DNA of 64,000 nt, from positions 1 through 64,000 of the forward strand of contig JAXHLG010000002.1 in assembly GCA_034522495.1 (NCBI GenBank), given 5' to 3'. The stretch comes from JAXHLG01 sp034522495. Lineage in GTDB: Bacteria; Patescibacteriota; Minisyncoccia; Moranbacterales; DUUL01. The translations under genes and the position numbers were made by a program. Positions 8,003 through 16,486 of this stretch are shown piece after piece (position 1 is the stretch's first letter; each line of letters starts with the position of its first letter). The notes beneath the pieces are model-generated. The model had not been told where the DNA came from. It did not search any database and was given only the letters and a program-made list of their open reading frames with translations.

Positions 8003-9338
8003 TGCTTAATTTGATATAAAACCGTACTAGCAATTTATTTCAAATTTCATTTTCCTGATCATTGTTCGTTCTTTCTTGTATTCTGAATAAATTATCAATT
8101 CCTCTTTATCAAGATACCATTCAGCGAATACAAATTGATGGGTATATTTTTCCGGAACGGCAACTTGTTCATTCATAATAGTAAAAAATGCATTGCCTTT
8201 TTCTTCAAAAGATTCAGCGAAACGGACAAAACAGATTTTCTTGTTTTTAACTGTCTCTAATCTGTTGATTTTAATTTGATGCTTCTTTTCAAGAAAATTG
8301 CATAATTGATAATTGTTTATGATAAAATTGGAATACTTGAATCGGAACAGTTCTTTTCCTTCAGCATTAAATCTATCGCATTCATTGTCAATCTGATTTA
8401 AATCTTTGAAATGGTTTCTTTTCCAGACTTTTTCATTGAAAACTCTGTTGTGGCCTTCAACGTGAGGATTATTCCAAGGTTTTGACGGAGCTCCAAACAA
8501 CGGAGTAACACCGAGGTTCAAGAGGAAGATCACAAATTTTCCCAATGATCTCTTGCCACTCGCTGTTCCTCTGAATTGCAGCCCGTTATCCATACGGAAT
8601 ACATCGGGGATGGGATAAATCTGCCATTGCAGATAAAGCTTTTCTATCGCATATACAGCCTTTTCCGCCGGCAGTCTGGCTATTTCATACAGCTTGAAGG
8701 GAAAGTAGTAGCTGGTAGAAAGTATGTTCACAGGCTCGGATCTCCCGCTAATATATTTCTTTCCGATAAAATCTCCGGATTGGTGGATATGTCCCAAACT
8801 CTTGATCGATCTTGACGGAAAAAGCAAATATTCCGCTCCGCCCTTTTTTCTCTTTTTCGGCTTCCTGGTTTGAAGATTATTTCTCCTGATTGTTTCTTTG
8901 ATAAACCAATCCGATGGCAGCTCTTCGCAGGGATAATTATTGGCATAATCCATTTGCAGGTATTCGCTGCCGATGAAGTAACTCTTTTCCAATATTCTAT
9001 CTTCCCTGAGCTGGCAGATTTTTTCCCCGACTCGCTTGTCCGTGTATTTCCTTGCTTTGTCCTTTTTCCAACCTCTCTTGTCTTGATACTTGTCCTGCTT
9101 GAGCCATTCTATAATTGTTGCTTTTCTTATTCCCAGTTCTTTGCTTATTTGAATCTTGCTTTTTCCTTCCCGGGACATCTTATGGGCTTGCTGAAATTTT
9201 TTTTAGCCTCATTCTTTTTCATAGTACTGAAATTACATTAATTGCTTAAAAATAGATTCATAGCGAATCCGATTAGTGTAATATCAGTACCCTGAAAAAT
9301 CAAGGCTAGGGGGGTACGCTTTTATTTCAAACCTAGCC
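8003..9338 (-). mobile_element. Insertion sequence, copy 2 (same element as 3-1338)
   Basis: This copy aligns gap-free with copy 1. The one difference I found is A at 1116 against T at 9116, which is silent in the transposase. It is flanked by a clean 6-bp direct repeat GTTAAT (7997-8002 and 9339-9344), interpreted as the target duplication. Inverted ends are at 8003-8027 and 9314-9338. The different target sequence from copy 1 argues for two separate insertions rather than one composite transposon. Confidence 0.9.
8027..9178 (-). CDS. DDE (rve-type) transposase of IS copy 2
   Basis: The 383-residue protein is identical to the transposase of copy 1: N-terminal helix-turn-helix, then a DDE core with D136, D197 and E241. 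It mobilises its own element. The gene is complete and undamaged, so this copy is probably active or only recently inactive. As in copy 1, an alternative upstream ATG at 9222 followed by an A8 tract (9197-9204 on the plus strand) would feed into this frame after a -1 slip, adding FQQAHK before the annotated methionine. Confidence 0.88.
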   Translation of the reverse strand: MSREGKSKIQISKELGIRKATIIEWLKQDKYQDKRGWKKDKARKYTDKRVGEKICQLREDRILEKSYFIGSEYLQMDYANNYPCEELPSDWFIKETIRRNNLQTRKPKKRKKGGAEYLLFPSRSIKSLGHIHQSGDFIGKKYISGRSEPVNILSTSYYFPFKLYEIARLPAEKAVYAIEKLYLQWQIYPIPDVFRMDNGLQFRGTASGKRSLGKFVIFLLNLGVTPLFGAPSKPWNNPHVEGHNRVFNEKVWKRNHFKDLNQIDNECDRFNAEGKELFRFKYSNFIINNYQLCNFLEKKHQIKINRLETVKNKKICFVRFAESFEEKGNAFFTIMNEQVAVPEKYTHQFVFAEWYLDKEELIIYSEYKKERTMIRKMKFEINC

Positions 9339-9395
9339 GTTAATTGTTAATTTTGTTCTAGCTAAAAATCTGCGACTAAAGGTCTTGATATGTTT

Positions 9396-9524
9396 GGTGC
9401 CCTGCTATCCAAAATGCAAGATTATTTAAGGGCAATACGCTAACCGCGAATTGCTCAAGCTAAGAAAATCATTCTCTAAAAACATTTTTTCTTCTTGGAG
9501 TGGCATTTTTCCAGCAGGGCACTC
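9396..9524. repeat. Repeat family B, copy 2
   Basis: The left end GGTGCCCTGCTATCCAAAATGC is matched by the inverted right end GGCATTTTTCCAGCAGGGCA. The inner palindrome CAATACGCTAACCGCGAATTG is partly decayed. On both sides lies the phrase CTAGCTAAAAATCTGCGAC.AAAGG, also found next to the family B copy beside tRNA-Ala. It sits just downstream of tRNA-Leu. No gene is seen between 9345 and 9580. Confidence 0.65.
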
Positions 9525-9580
9525 ATTTTTCTAGCTAAAAATCTGCGACCAAAGGTCTTGATTTTTAGAGAAAAATGGTG

Positions 9581-9665
9581 TGCCCGGGGCGGGAATCGAA
9601 CCCGCACAGGATTTAATCCCAAGGGATTTTAAGTCCCTCGTGTCTACCAATTCCACCACCCGGGC
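9581..9665 (-). tRNA. tRNA-Leu (anticodon TAA)
   Basis: On the minus strand GCCCGGG pairs with CCCGGGC to form the acceptor stem. The anticodon loop reads CTTAAAA with anticodon TAA, a long variable arm is present, and the T arm is GCGGGTTCGATTCCCGC. The discriminator is A. CCA is not encoded, so it must be added by the CCA enzyme. The length of 85 nt fits a class II tRNA-Leu. Confidence 0.95.
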
Positions 9666-9749
9666 GGTACTCAACAATTAACAATTGGCAGTTAACAGTT
9701 AACCACAAAGGTTAACTGTGAATTGTTAAGTGTTAAGTGTCGGAAAATG

Positions 9750-9820
9750 AGGTCGCGCCCGGAATTGAACCGGGGTAAAGGGTTTTGCAGACCCTCGCCT
9801 AACCACTCGGCAACGCGACC
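9750..9820 (-). tRNA. tRNA-Cys (anticodon GCA)
   Basis: On the minus strand GGTCGCG pairs with CGCGACC. The anticodon loop is CTGCAAA (GCA) and the T arm is CCGGTTCAATTCCGG. The discriminator base is U73, the known cysteine identity base. CCA is not encoded. It lies 84 bases upstream of tRNA-Leu in the same orientation, so the two may be co-transcribed. Confidence 0.95.
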
Positions 9821-9940
9821 GTTGTTTAACAATTGACAATTAACAATTAACAATTGACGGAAATTAAAGGTGAAGAAACGATAGGACATTATTATGCGTC
9901 CGTTTGATCAAGAAAATGATATCATCATTTTTCCGGCCGG

Positions 9941-11812
9941 TCAATCGGTGTTTGGAAGATTGTCCTTGATTAAATTCCTCACATTTTGATAGCCGGGATG
10001 AAATTTTTCCTCCTCTGTTAATTTCAGAGCCAGATAAAGCCATTTGTAGGCGTTATTAACGGTAAAGCAATCTTCCCGTACTCTCTCTTTGGCGTTTTGG
10101 CTTATTTTTCGATGAAGTTTTTTGTCCTTTAACAGCTCATAAATATGCTTTGCTACCTTGGCGGTGTTGCCGGGGTTTACCAAAAAACCGGTGACATTAT
10201 CTTCAATTTGCAAAGGGATGCCTCCTGTTCTATAGGCAATTACCGGCACTCCCTTGGCTAAATGCTCGGAAACTTTGACCTCAAATCCCTCTTTTAAAGA
10301 CAATTGGAGAGCCGCGAAACTTCTTCTTGAAAGAGCATTTAAAAGCTGATCGCAATGGGGTAGGCGAATTACTTTGATATCTTGTGCATATGGCTGGTAG
10401 TCATCCATAGCCATCATCTCCATGGTATCGGCAAAGATCGGGTGGCCTTCCGGGTCGTCAATAGCTCCGTTGCCGGCGATTACCAGCTGGGGAGTTTCTT
10501 TTTTGGAAAAATTATCCTTTTCCAGCTTTCTTCTCAACTTTCTATATGATTCGATCACGTGCGGAATGCCCTTGGAGGGATCAAAACGGGCAATTTGAAC
10601 TATATAAGGCCTTTTTAAGTCCAGCGGCGTTTGATTGGTCTTTTTTAATAAAGAATTTAATAAATTGAGATAATAATCAATTTGATTTTCGGTAAGTTCC
10701 TTGTTTAACCCGTCCAAGGGGTCCGTGGTTGCCGGCATAAAAGCGGTTTTTTCCCTTGGAACAAGCTCGGGAACAAACTCTTCAATTGGATGACTAACAA
10801 AAACATCTGATTTTTTGGCGTTTTTCCAAATAAACTTCCAGGTCTGCAATTGCTGTTGAAACTCTTCATCAATCAGTTTAGCCTGGACTTGAATATGGGA
10901 GCGGAAAATTATTTTAACCCGGGGGTTGAGTTTTTGTATATAGGGAATCATGCCGGAGGGCTGAGGATCGTCTATAACCACCACATCGCATTTTTTGAAA
11001 AGCTTGCTGAATTTTTTGGCATTATGGCGGCTCCACTCGTTAAAGAGTTTTTTGTCTTTGGCGGTTAATTTGATGTAGGGCGGAGCTATGGCTTGCAGAA
11101 TGTTGTGAAATTTTTTCTTGGTAATATTGAAAATATCTTGATTGCCTTTAATCACCCTCCACTCGACATCAACACCCAACAGACGATAAAGCCTGACCAA
11201 AGCGTGCCGCATCAGAGAAACGCCGCCTCCGAAAGCCGTGGAGTTAACAAAAACCATCTTTAATTTTCTTTTCTTGAATTCTTCGGCAAAATCGATTAAA
11301 TAATTGAAGTTTTTTCCTGAGGCTGTTTTTTGATAATCTTTCAATCTTACTAAATTGGAAACCTCCACCCTTCCCTTTTCGTCCAAACCTTCCCGGATTA
11401 AATTGTTTCTGTTGAATTTGCTTTTTACCTCAAAACAAATGCTTTCGGCTTTCCTTTTGCCTTCTTTTCTGGATTTTTCATAAATAAACGGCACTATATC
11501 CATCTTCAGCCAGAGATGAGCCAATAAGTTCTGGCTTTTATCAACGCCGGAAAAACCGGCCGCAACAAATTTCACTTTATGCTCCTTGGCATATCTCTTG
11601 AGCCAGTCTTTGATGTCTTTGTTTTTAACTTTTCCGCCAATATCAACGTAACGCGTGTTTAAAGGCTTAAACCCCTTCACGGCCACGTAAAAACCGGAGT
11701 GGTTGCTTACCGAAATCCCCGCATAAACTGCCGCTTTTGCTTCCTTTTCTCTGTCAAAACTTTTTCCCGCCATAATTTTTTTGGTTTCCATATTTGTTTT
11801 TAGGTTTAGCAA
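9941..11812 (-). CDS. Trehalose synthase-like GT4 glycosyltransferase (TreT/Ccg-9 type)
   Basis: The 623-residue protein has an N-terminal region of ~190 residues followed by a two-domain GT-B glycosyltransferase. The stretch NSTAFGGGVSLMRHALVRL (~190-210) is the glycine-rich opening of trehalose glycosyltransferring synthases, and IIFRSHIQVQ, QIARFDPSKGIPHVIES, EGFEVKVSEHLAKGVPVIAY and TGGIPLQ are GT4 core motifs. TreT family members join NDP-glucose and glucose to trehalose; the exact substrate here is inferred. The N-terminal region recalls the fungal clock-controlled Ccg-9 proteins. A second methionine (METKK, residue 8) may be the true start. The gene is separate from the malic enzyme-glutamate dehydrogenase pair. 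Confidence 0.8.
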   Translation of the reverse strand: MLNLKTNMETKKIMAGKSFDREKEAKAAVYAGISVSNHSGFYVAVKGFKPLNTRYVDIGGKVKNKDIKDWLKRYAKEHKVKFVAAGFSGVDKSQNLLAHLWLKMDIVPFIYEKSRKEGKRKAESICFEVKSKFNRNNLIREGLDEKGRVEVSNLVRLKDYQKTASGKNFNYLIDFAEEFKKRKLKMVFVNSTAFGGGVSLMRHALVRLYRLLGVDVEWRVIKGNQDIFNITKKKFHNILQAIAPPYIKLTAKDKKLFNEWSRHNAKKFSKLFKKCDVVVIDDPQPSGMIPYIQKLNPRVKIIFRSHIQVQAKLIDEEFQQQLQTWKFIWKNAKKSDVFVSHPIEEFVPELVPREKTAFMPATTDPLDGLNKELTENQIDYYLNLLNSLLKKTNQTPLDLKRPYIVQIARFDPSKGIPHVIESYRKLRRKLEKDNFSKKETPQLVIAGNGAIDDPEGHPIFADTMEMMAMDDYQPYAQDIKVIRLPHCDQLLNALSRRSFAALQLSLKEGFEVKVSEHLAKGVPVIAYRTGGIPLQIEDNVTGFLVNPGNTAKVAKHIYELLKDKKLHRKISQNAKERVREDCFTVNNAYKWLYLALKLTEEEKFHPGYQNVRNLIKDNLPNTD

Positions 11813-11819
11813 TTTATGT

Positions 11820-11978
11820 TAACTAATGTTGCGCATTTACTGTATATTCAGCCTGATTTGGCTGTATTTATCAAGTCTTGCCGAAGAGGTTCAGCCTCTT
11901 CAAGAGGCTGAACCTCTAAACCTCTACTCGAAGCAATCAGTTTCAATGAAAAGAGGGGGGGGCGCGTAACATCAGTTA
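11820..11978. repeat. Repeat family H, copy 1 (MITE-like) with a perfect hairpin
   Basis: The ends are inverted: TAACTAATGTTGCGC at the left and GCGCGTAACATCAGTTA at the right. Inside is a perfect 16-bp stem, AGAGGTTCAGCCTCTT against AAGAGGCTGAACCTCT (11885-11917). Related elements are at 33220-33331 and 51645-51785, with a left end near 62371. It lies between the glycosyltransferase gene and gdhA. The hairpin could also end the gdhA transcript, but no strong T run follows. Confidence 0.65.
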
Positions 11979-12017
11979 CTAATTTATTACCAAGATATGC
12001 AAGCAATGTCAATCCGA

Positions 12018-13280
12018 TTAAACGCCTCTCCATTTAAGAGCTTTATTTATTCTGTTGATGGCAAGGATGTAAGCTCCGTTGCGAAGATCCGTTCCATACT
12101 CTTGCTTGGTCTGCCAGAGATCTTCGGCGGCTTTCTCGATTTGGGTTTGCAGTCTTTTTTGGACTTTGTCCGCATCCCAATAAAAGTGCCGCAAATTCTG
12201 GACCCACTCGAAGTAGGAAACAATTACTCCGCCGGCGTTGGCCAAGACATCGGGAATTATCACCACTCCCTTTTTGCTTAACATCTCATCCGCTTGTGAA
12301 GAGATTGGTCCGTTGGCCAACTCCAGTATGGTTTCGGCTTTTACGGATGAGCTATTCTCCTTGGTAATCACGTTTTCCAAGGCAGCCGGCACTAAAATGG
12401 AAACTTTCATGGTCAACAACTCTTCGTTGCTAATGCGGCGAGAGCCTTTGAATCCGGTTACGGACCCTGTTTCCTTTTTATGCCTAATCAATTCATCAAT
12501 ATTCAGTCCTTTTTCGTTGTAAACTCCTCCCCCGGAATCGGAAACCGCCACTATCTTATAGCCGCCTTTGTAGGCGATTTGGGCAAAATTGGCGCCCGCG
12601 TTTCCAAAGCCGTTGACCGCAATGTCTTTTTTCTGGTTCTTGTTGCCAATCCTCTTCAGAAGATTTTCCAGCACATAAAAGCCTCCCTGGGCGGTAGCCG
12701 TTTCTCTGCCAAGAGAGCCGGCCAGTTCCACCGGCTTGCCGGTGACTGCCGCCGGAGTGTTTTCCCCGACTATCCGGCTGTACTCATCCATAAACCAAGC
12801 CATTACTTGAGCATCCGTATAAACATCCGGAGCCGGAATGTCCTTGTTGGGGCCGATATTATGAGCCATCTTGCGAACATAGCCCCTGGTCAAGCGCTCC
12901 AGCTCGCCTTGACTCAATTCTTTGGGATTTACCTCGATTCCCCCTTTGCCTCCCCCGTAGGGAATGTTTACTACGGCGCTCTTGATAGTCATCCAGAAAC
13001 TCAAAGTCTTGACTTCATCCAAGTTGACTTGAGGGTGATATCTCAAGCCTCCTTTGTAGGGACCGCGCGCGTTGGAATGCTGAACTCTGTAACCGGTGAA
13101 CACCTTCAAGTCACCGTTGTCCATTTTTACCGGTATGGAAACCTCGACTACTCTTTGAGGTTTTTTGAGAATTTCCGCTTCCTGGTAAACCGTCTCTCTT
13201 AAACGGCTGGACTTGGTGTTTTTTTCGATAAGATTACATGTCTTATTGATTTGATTAATGCAAGATTGGAATTGATTCAT
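12018..13280 (-). CDS. gdhA: Glutamate dehydrogenase
   Basis: The 420-residue enzyme interconverts glutamate and 2-oxoglutarate plus ammonia in the cytoplasm. The dimerisation/catalytic domain carries RVQHSNARGPYKGGLRYHP and the catalytic lysine K112 in PYGGGKGG. The Rossmann domain carries VNGFGNAGANFAQIA, the expected dinucleotide-binding fold. Length and motif order match hexameric bacterial and archaeal enzymes. Coenzyme choice cannot be read with confidence. It starts 8 bases after the malic enzyme stop on the same strand, so the two form an operon linking pyruvate/malate and glutamate metabolism. Confidence 0.95.
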   Translation of the reverse strand: MNQFQSCINQINKTCNLIEKNTKSSRLRETVYQEAEILKKPQRVVEVSIPVKMDNGDLKVFTGYRVQHSNARGPYKGGLRYHPQVNLDEVKTLSFWMTIKSAVVNIPYGGGKGGIEVNPKELSQGELERLTRGYVRKMAHNIGPNKDIPAPDVYTDAQVMAWFMDEYSRIVGENTPAAVTGKPVELAGSLGRETATAQGGFYVLENLLKRIGNKNQKKDIAVNGFGNAGANFAQIAYKGGYKIVAVSDSGGGVYNEKGLNIDELIRHKKETGSVTGFKGSRRISNEELLTMKVSILVPAALENVITKENSSSVKAETILELANGPISSQADEMLSKKGVVIIPDVLANAGGVIVSYFEWVQNLRHFYWDADKVQKRLQTQIEKAAEDLWQTKQEYGTDLRNGAYILAINRINKALKWRGV

Positions 13281-13288
13281 AGATAAAT

Positions 13289-14425
13289 TTAATTTTTAAC
13301 CGCCTCGCTCACAACCTTGACCACTTCTTTGTTGGTAACTGAAGGCAGTATTCTGTTTTTGTTGGGTTTTTTTATTAAATTTGCAATCGCAAAAGACGCT
13401 TTTATTTTCATTTTTGAATCAATCTCGCTTTTTTTGCTGTCTAGCAACCCCCTGAAAATACCCGGGAATACTAGCGCGTTATTGATCTGATTGTCAAAGT
13501 CGGATCTCCCGGTTCCCACCACAGCTGCGCCAGCTTTCCTTGCTTCTTTTGGCAATATTTCAGGATCGGGGTTCGCCATCGCAAAAATAATTGGCTTACT
13601 ATTCATTTTTTTAATCATATCTTTTTTTAATAAGTTCCCTTTGGATACCCCCAGGAAAACGTCCGCTTGTTTTAAAGAATCCTCGAGATTTTGAGATTTG
13701 CCTTCAAAACCTAATAATTTAGCTATTTCTTGTTTTGGACTTGTTAAATCCGACCTGTTTTTAGTAATAGATCCCTTGCTGTCTAGCAAGACTATGTTGC
13801 CGACATTAAAATCATTTAATAGCTTAGCTATGGAAATGCCAGCGGCGCCAGCCCCATTAATGACCACCTTGATGTTTTCTTTATCTTTTTCGACAACCTT
13901 TAGAGCATTAATCAAGGCAGCTAAGGCCACTATGGCCGTCCCATCTTGATCATCATGAAAAACCGGTATATTAAGTTCGCTTTCCAATCTCTCTAAAATT
14001 TCAAAACACCTCGGAGCTGCAATGTCTTCAAGATTTATTCCAGCAAAATTTGGTTGAATGTTTTTGCAAAATCTAACAATTTCATCGACATCTTTACTAT
14101 AAATACAAAGAGGGACAGCATCCACTCCAGCAAAACTTTTAAAAATTGCCGATTTCCCCTCCATAACAGGCAATCCCGCCTCCGGCCCGACGTCTCCAAG
14201 CCCAAGAACGGCTGTGCCATCAGAAATAATGGCTATTTGATTAGCCCTATTTGTATACTTGTCTACTTCTTTCTTATTTTTTGCAATTTTTTTAGAAACT
14301 TCGGCAACACCCGGAGTATATGCTATAGCCAGTTTTTTTCTTGAGTTTATGTTAAATTTTGGCTTAATTTCAATTTTCCCTCTATATTTTTTATGTATAT
14401 CAACAGATTCCTTTTTAAAACTCAT
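13289..14425 (-). CDS. NAD(P)-dependent malic enzyme
   Basis: The 378-residue protein is of the short bacterial malic enzyme type and decarboxylates malate to pyruvate with NAD(P) reduction. Visible motifs are AYTPGVAEV (general-acid tyrosine Y36), GDVGPEAGLPVMEGK with the catalytic lysine, INLEDIAAPRCFEI, PVFHDDQDGTA (divalent-metal ligands) and the Rossmann motif INGAGAAGISIA. There is no C-terminal phosphotransacetylase-like domain, so it is the minimal form. It is the first gene of a two-gene operon with glutamate dehydrogenase. In an organism with little central metabolism this pair may supply pyruvate and reducing power; that role is inferred. Confidence 0.93.
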   Translation of the reverse strand: MSFKKESVDIHKKYRGKIEIKPKFNINSRKKLAIAYTPGVAEVSKKIAKNKKEVDKYTNRANQIAIISDGTAVLGLGDVGPEAGLPVMEGKSAIFKSFAGVDAVPLCIYSKDVDEIVRFCKNIQPNFAGINLEDIAAPRCFEILERLESELNIPVFHDDQDGTAIVALAALINALKVVEKDKENIKVVINGAGAAGISIAKLLNDFNVGNIVLLDSKGSITKNRSDLTSPKQEIAKLLGFEGKSQNLEDSLKQADVFLGVSKGNLLKKDMIKKMNSKPIIFAMANPDPEILPKEARKAGAAVVGTGRSDFDNQINNALVFPGIFRGLLDSKKSEIDSKMKIKASFAIANLIKKPNKNRILPSVTNKEVVKVVSEAVKN

Positions 14426-14493
14426 TTAATAAAATTAATAGTAATAATACTTACGCGTTTGAGTTTCTCTATTTGCCAAATTATTTAATTCTT

Positions 14494-14623
14494 GAAACCA
14501 CTGAAGAATGTCATTCTGAACTTGATTCAGAATCTAATGATTACCAAAAAAGGCTTTGTAAAGAGATTCTGATTTTCATCAGAATGACAAAATTTTCAAA
14601 ATAATCAATTCTTCAGTGGTTTC
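14494..14623. repeat. MITE-like repeat family F, copy 1
   Basis: The 130-bp element has inverted ends GAAACCACTGAAGAAT and ATTCTTCAGTGGTTTC, plus inner inverted segments TCATTCTGAA and TCAGAATGA. A second copy in opposite orientation is at 19757-19907. It carries no coding capacity. It lies between the promoter side of the malic enzyme gene and the terminator of the 3D-domain gene. No other feature is seen in 14426-14666. Confidence 0.75.
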
Positions 14624-14666
14624 ATTCTTATACTCTTATCATACTCTTATCTGGTATCTCTTGCAA

Positions 14667-14702
14667 ACAAAAAAACCACCCCGGAAAATCCGGGGCGGTT
14701 TT
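14667..14702 (-). terminator. Intrinsic terminator of the 3D-domain gene
   Basis: The hairpin AACCGCCCCGG / CCGGGGTGGTT (minus strand) has a short A/T loop and is followed by a run of T on the minus strand, six bases after the stop codon of the 3D-domain gene. The stem is GC-rich and typical of Rho-independent termination. Confidence 0.85.
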
Positions 14703-14707
14703 GAGAT

Positions 14708-15253
14708 TTAAGGAGTGGCAATTTTAGCGTTTACGGTTCTTCTTCCCCAATTCAGCGCTTCGCCTCTGGAGGGAAACCACATGTCAAAAATGTTCCCCTT
14801 AATGGCTCCGCCTCTATCCTCACAAGTATAAGTACCCATGCCTTCGATTTCAATCTTGGTTCCAAAAGGATACTCGGGCGGACAAGCCATGGTTCCCGTA
14901 TGAACCCTGGTTCCGCTGGCAGTTCTGAAGGGATTTCCCCAGCATTGATCGGGAGTAGAAGAGTATCCAGTTACCATGATTTGGGTTTCTTTTCCATAGA
15001 CCGCCTCTTCGGCAGTAAGGGAAACGGCATAGCTTTTCACTCTGGCTCTATCTTCCCATAAAGCGGGAGTATTTTTCATCACTACATCGGACATGGTTAC
15101 CAATGCGGTAAATTTGTTTTGTTTTTGAGACTGCTCCTGCGCATATTGATTTTTATTCTCCTCAGATTTTTCCTCTTCGAAAGCCAACACCTGAGCGGGA
15201 AAAATCATAATAGCAATCAATCTAATTACAATCAAAACGCCTGCTAATCTCAT
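14708..15253 (-). CDS. Exported 3D-domain protein (RlpA/MltA-type fold)
   Basis: The ~181-residue protein has a clean signal peptide (MRLAGVLIVIRL...AQVLA) and a C-terminal 3D domain: GYSSTPDQCWG, TASGTRVHTGTMACPPEYPFG, then YTCEDRGGAIKG and FDMWF. 3D domains occur in lytic transglycosylases and resuscitation-promoting factors that act on peptidoglycan. Two of the three eponymous aspartates are visible (EDRGG, IFDMW); the first is replaced within MACPPEYPFG. I chose the ATG at 15253 because it opens the signal peptide; the longer frame begins with TTG at 15304 inside a strong hairpin. The upstream leader is structured (15274-15335), which suggests RNA-level control. The role in wall remodelling is inferred. 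Confidence 0.85.
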   Translation of the reverse strand: MRLAGVLIVIRLIAIMIFPAQVLAFEEEKSEENKNQYAQEQSQKQNKFTALVTMSDVVMKNTPALWEDRARVKSYAVSLTAEEAVYGKETQIMVTGYSSTPDQCWGNPFRTASGTRVHTGTMACPPEYPFGTKIEIEGMGTYTCEDRGGAIKGNIFDMWFPSRGEALNWGRRTVNAKIATP

Positions 15254-15273
15254 TAAGGATTGAATAGTGCAAC

Positions 15274-15335
15274 GCCGCTTTGAAAGCGGCCTGTTCACAT
15301 GCAAAGATCCGACCGGGATCTTGCCTACTGAACAG
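15274..15335 (-). promoter_or_regulatory. Structured 5' leader of the 3D-domain gene (unidentified RNA element)
   Basis: Two adjacent hairpins lie just before the chosen start codon. The first (15291-15335) has stems CTGTTC/GAACAG and GCAAGATCC/GGATCTTTGC around a short loop. The second (15274-15290) is the perfect GCCGCTT/AAGCGGC. Such stacked stems in front of a wall-hydrolase gene suggest a riboswitch, thermometer or protein-binding leader. I do not recognise a known riboswitch consensus, including the c-di-AMP ydaO type. Confidence 0.5.
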
Positions 15336-16039
15336 ATTTGCTTTAGGTCTAATTCTTTACAAAAATGTAATGGTACTGAATTAGAGGGCTAAAACAAAAA
15401 TTATCCTTAAAGGATAACAGGCGATAATAACATAATTTGTAATATTTGTCAAGGGTAAATGAGAAATAGAAATAGAAATGAGAAATAGAAATGGGAGGTG
15501 GGAAGTTGAAAGTGAGAGGTGGGAAGATGAGAACATTGTTTCATTGTTCAATTGCTACATTGTTAAGAAATTAATGGGAAATTATGGAAATAAATTGATA
15601 TAAAGTTGATATACGATAGAAATTGGTAGAAACCAGCAGAAATTACAAAAATGGCAAGATAAATCGAAATTAAGAAGTTAAGAAATTGTTTATAAAATTA
15701 TAAAATTTCTCGCTAACTTTTTAAATTTTAATGAAAACAGTACCCCGCACGGCAACGGAAAAAATTCTCTTGATGCCCGGGAATAACACTAATTAGGGGC
15801 TGCTAATTTTTGAAAAAAATCTACTGCTCCCGTTCTGCGGGAAAAAATTATTTTAACCAAAATCCCATAAATGAGACAAAATAATTCTCGCCCGGAGGAT
15901 TTCGGGTTTCGCACCGCTTTAAAAACATAAACATTCTACCTTATTTACCCCGCAATGCGGGGCAGGCCCTAATTACGAATAGCCAATCACCAATTACATT
16001 TGTCTGCATGCTTAAATGTTTTAATGAAGATATATACCC

Positions 16040-16081
16040 AAAAACAAAAACCCTCTCGCGGAGGGCTTTTGTTTCTTTTTT
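16040..16081. terminator. Probable bidirectional intrinsic terminator
   Basis: The hairpin ACAAAAACCCTC...GAGGGCTTTTGT (16044-16072) is flanked by an A-run on the left and a T-run on the right, so it could work in both directions. The nearest candidate is the minus-strand CAP-domain gene. The family E MITE now sits between its stop codon and this hairpin. Confidence 0.65.
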
Positions 16082-16207
16082 TGGTAAAATAGGATGACCA
16101 TTTTTTTTGACAGCTTTTTGGCTGTTTTTTGATTTAATTATTATATTCTTTTTTCAAGGTTCGTTTTAATTTTTATTTCGGTCCTCCTGGCGGCCCTCTT
16201 TTCAAAA

Positions 16208-16368
16208 GGGACTGTTTCCAAGCACCATTTCATTGCGAAATTTCTGATTTTTTAGATAAATTTTTCAAACAATTTTTGCAGCTTTAGCAGAGCTAAGGCA
16301 AAAAAATTTTTGGAAAATTTAGCAAAAAAGATGGGATTGCAGTAGGAATGGTGTTTGGAAACGGTCCC
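16208..16368. repeat. MITE family E, copy 1 (161 bp)
   Basis: The inverted ends are GGGACTGTTTCCAAGCACC and GGTGTTTGGAAACGGTCCC. The inner sequence also folds back on itself. The second copy, in opposite orientation and of exactly the same length, is at 58219-58379. This copy lies between flanks that are themselves inverted (GGCCCTCTT before, AAGAGGGCC after), so it sits in the loop of an older palindrome. Confidence 0.8.
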
Positions 16369-16486
16369 TAAGAAGAGGGCCAGAGAAAGATCAAAATTAA
16401 TACCGTTGCAAGCTGCTTTGAATCAACAAAACGCTCTTCAGTTTATTTAAAATGCCGGAACAAAAGATTTTTCAATTGCAGAGGCA

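Larger units (their letters stand above)
15336..16486. repeat. Gene-free stretch with family G repeat (15792-15980), terminator and family E MITE
   Basis: From 15460 to 15530 there is purine-rich low-complexity DNA with GAAATAGAAAT units. At 15792-15980 is a family G repeat: GGGGCTGCTAATTTTTG, then AAAATTATTTTAACC, then GCACCGCTTTAAAAA and CCCCGCAATGCGGGGC. The terminator at 16040-16081 and the MITE at 16208-16368 are listed separately. I see no gene. Confidence 0.6.

Noticed and set aside
9692..9889. 65-codon minus-strand frame over tRNA-Cys
   Set aside because: It translates the tRNA gene itself (GRVAEWLG... is the usual artefact of reading a tRNA) and surrounding repeats.
15291..15335. 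Known riboswitch (c-di-AMP or c-di-GMP type)
   Set aside because: Stems are strong, but the conserved loop bases of those families are not visible.
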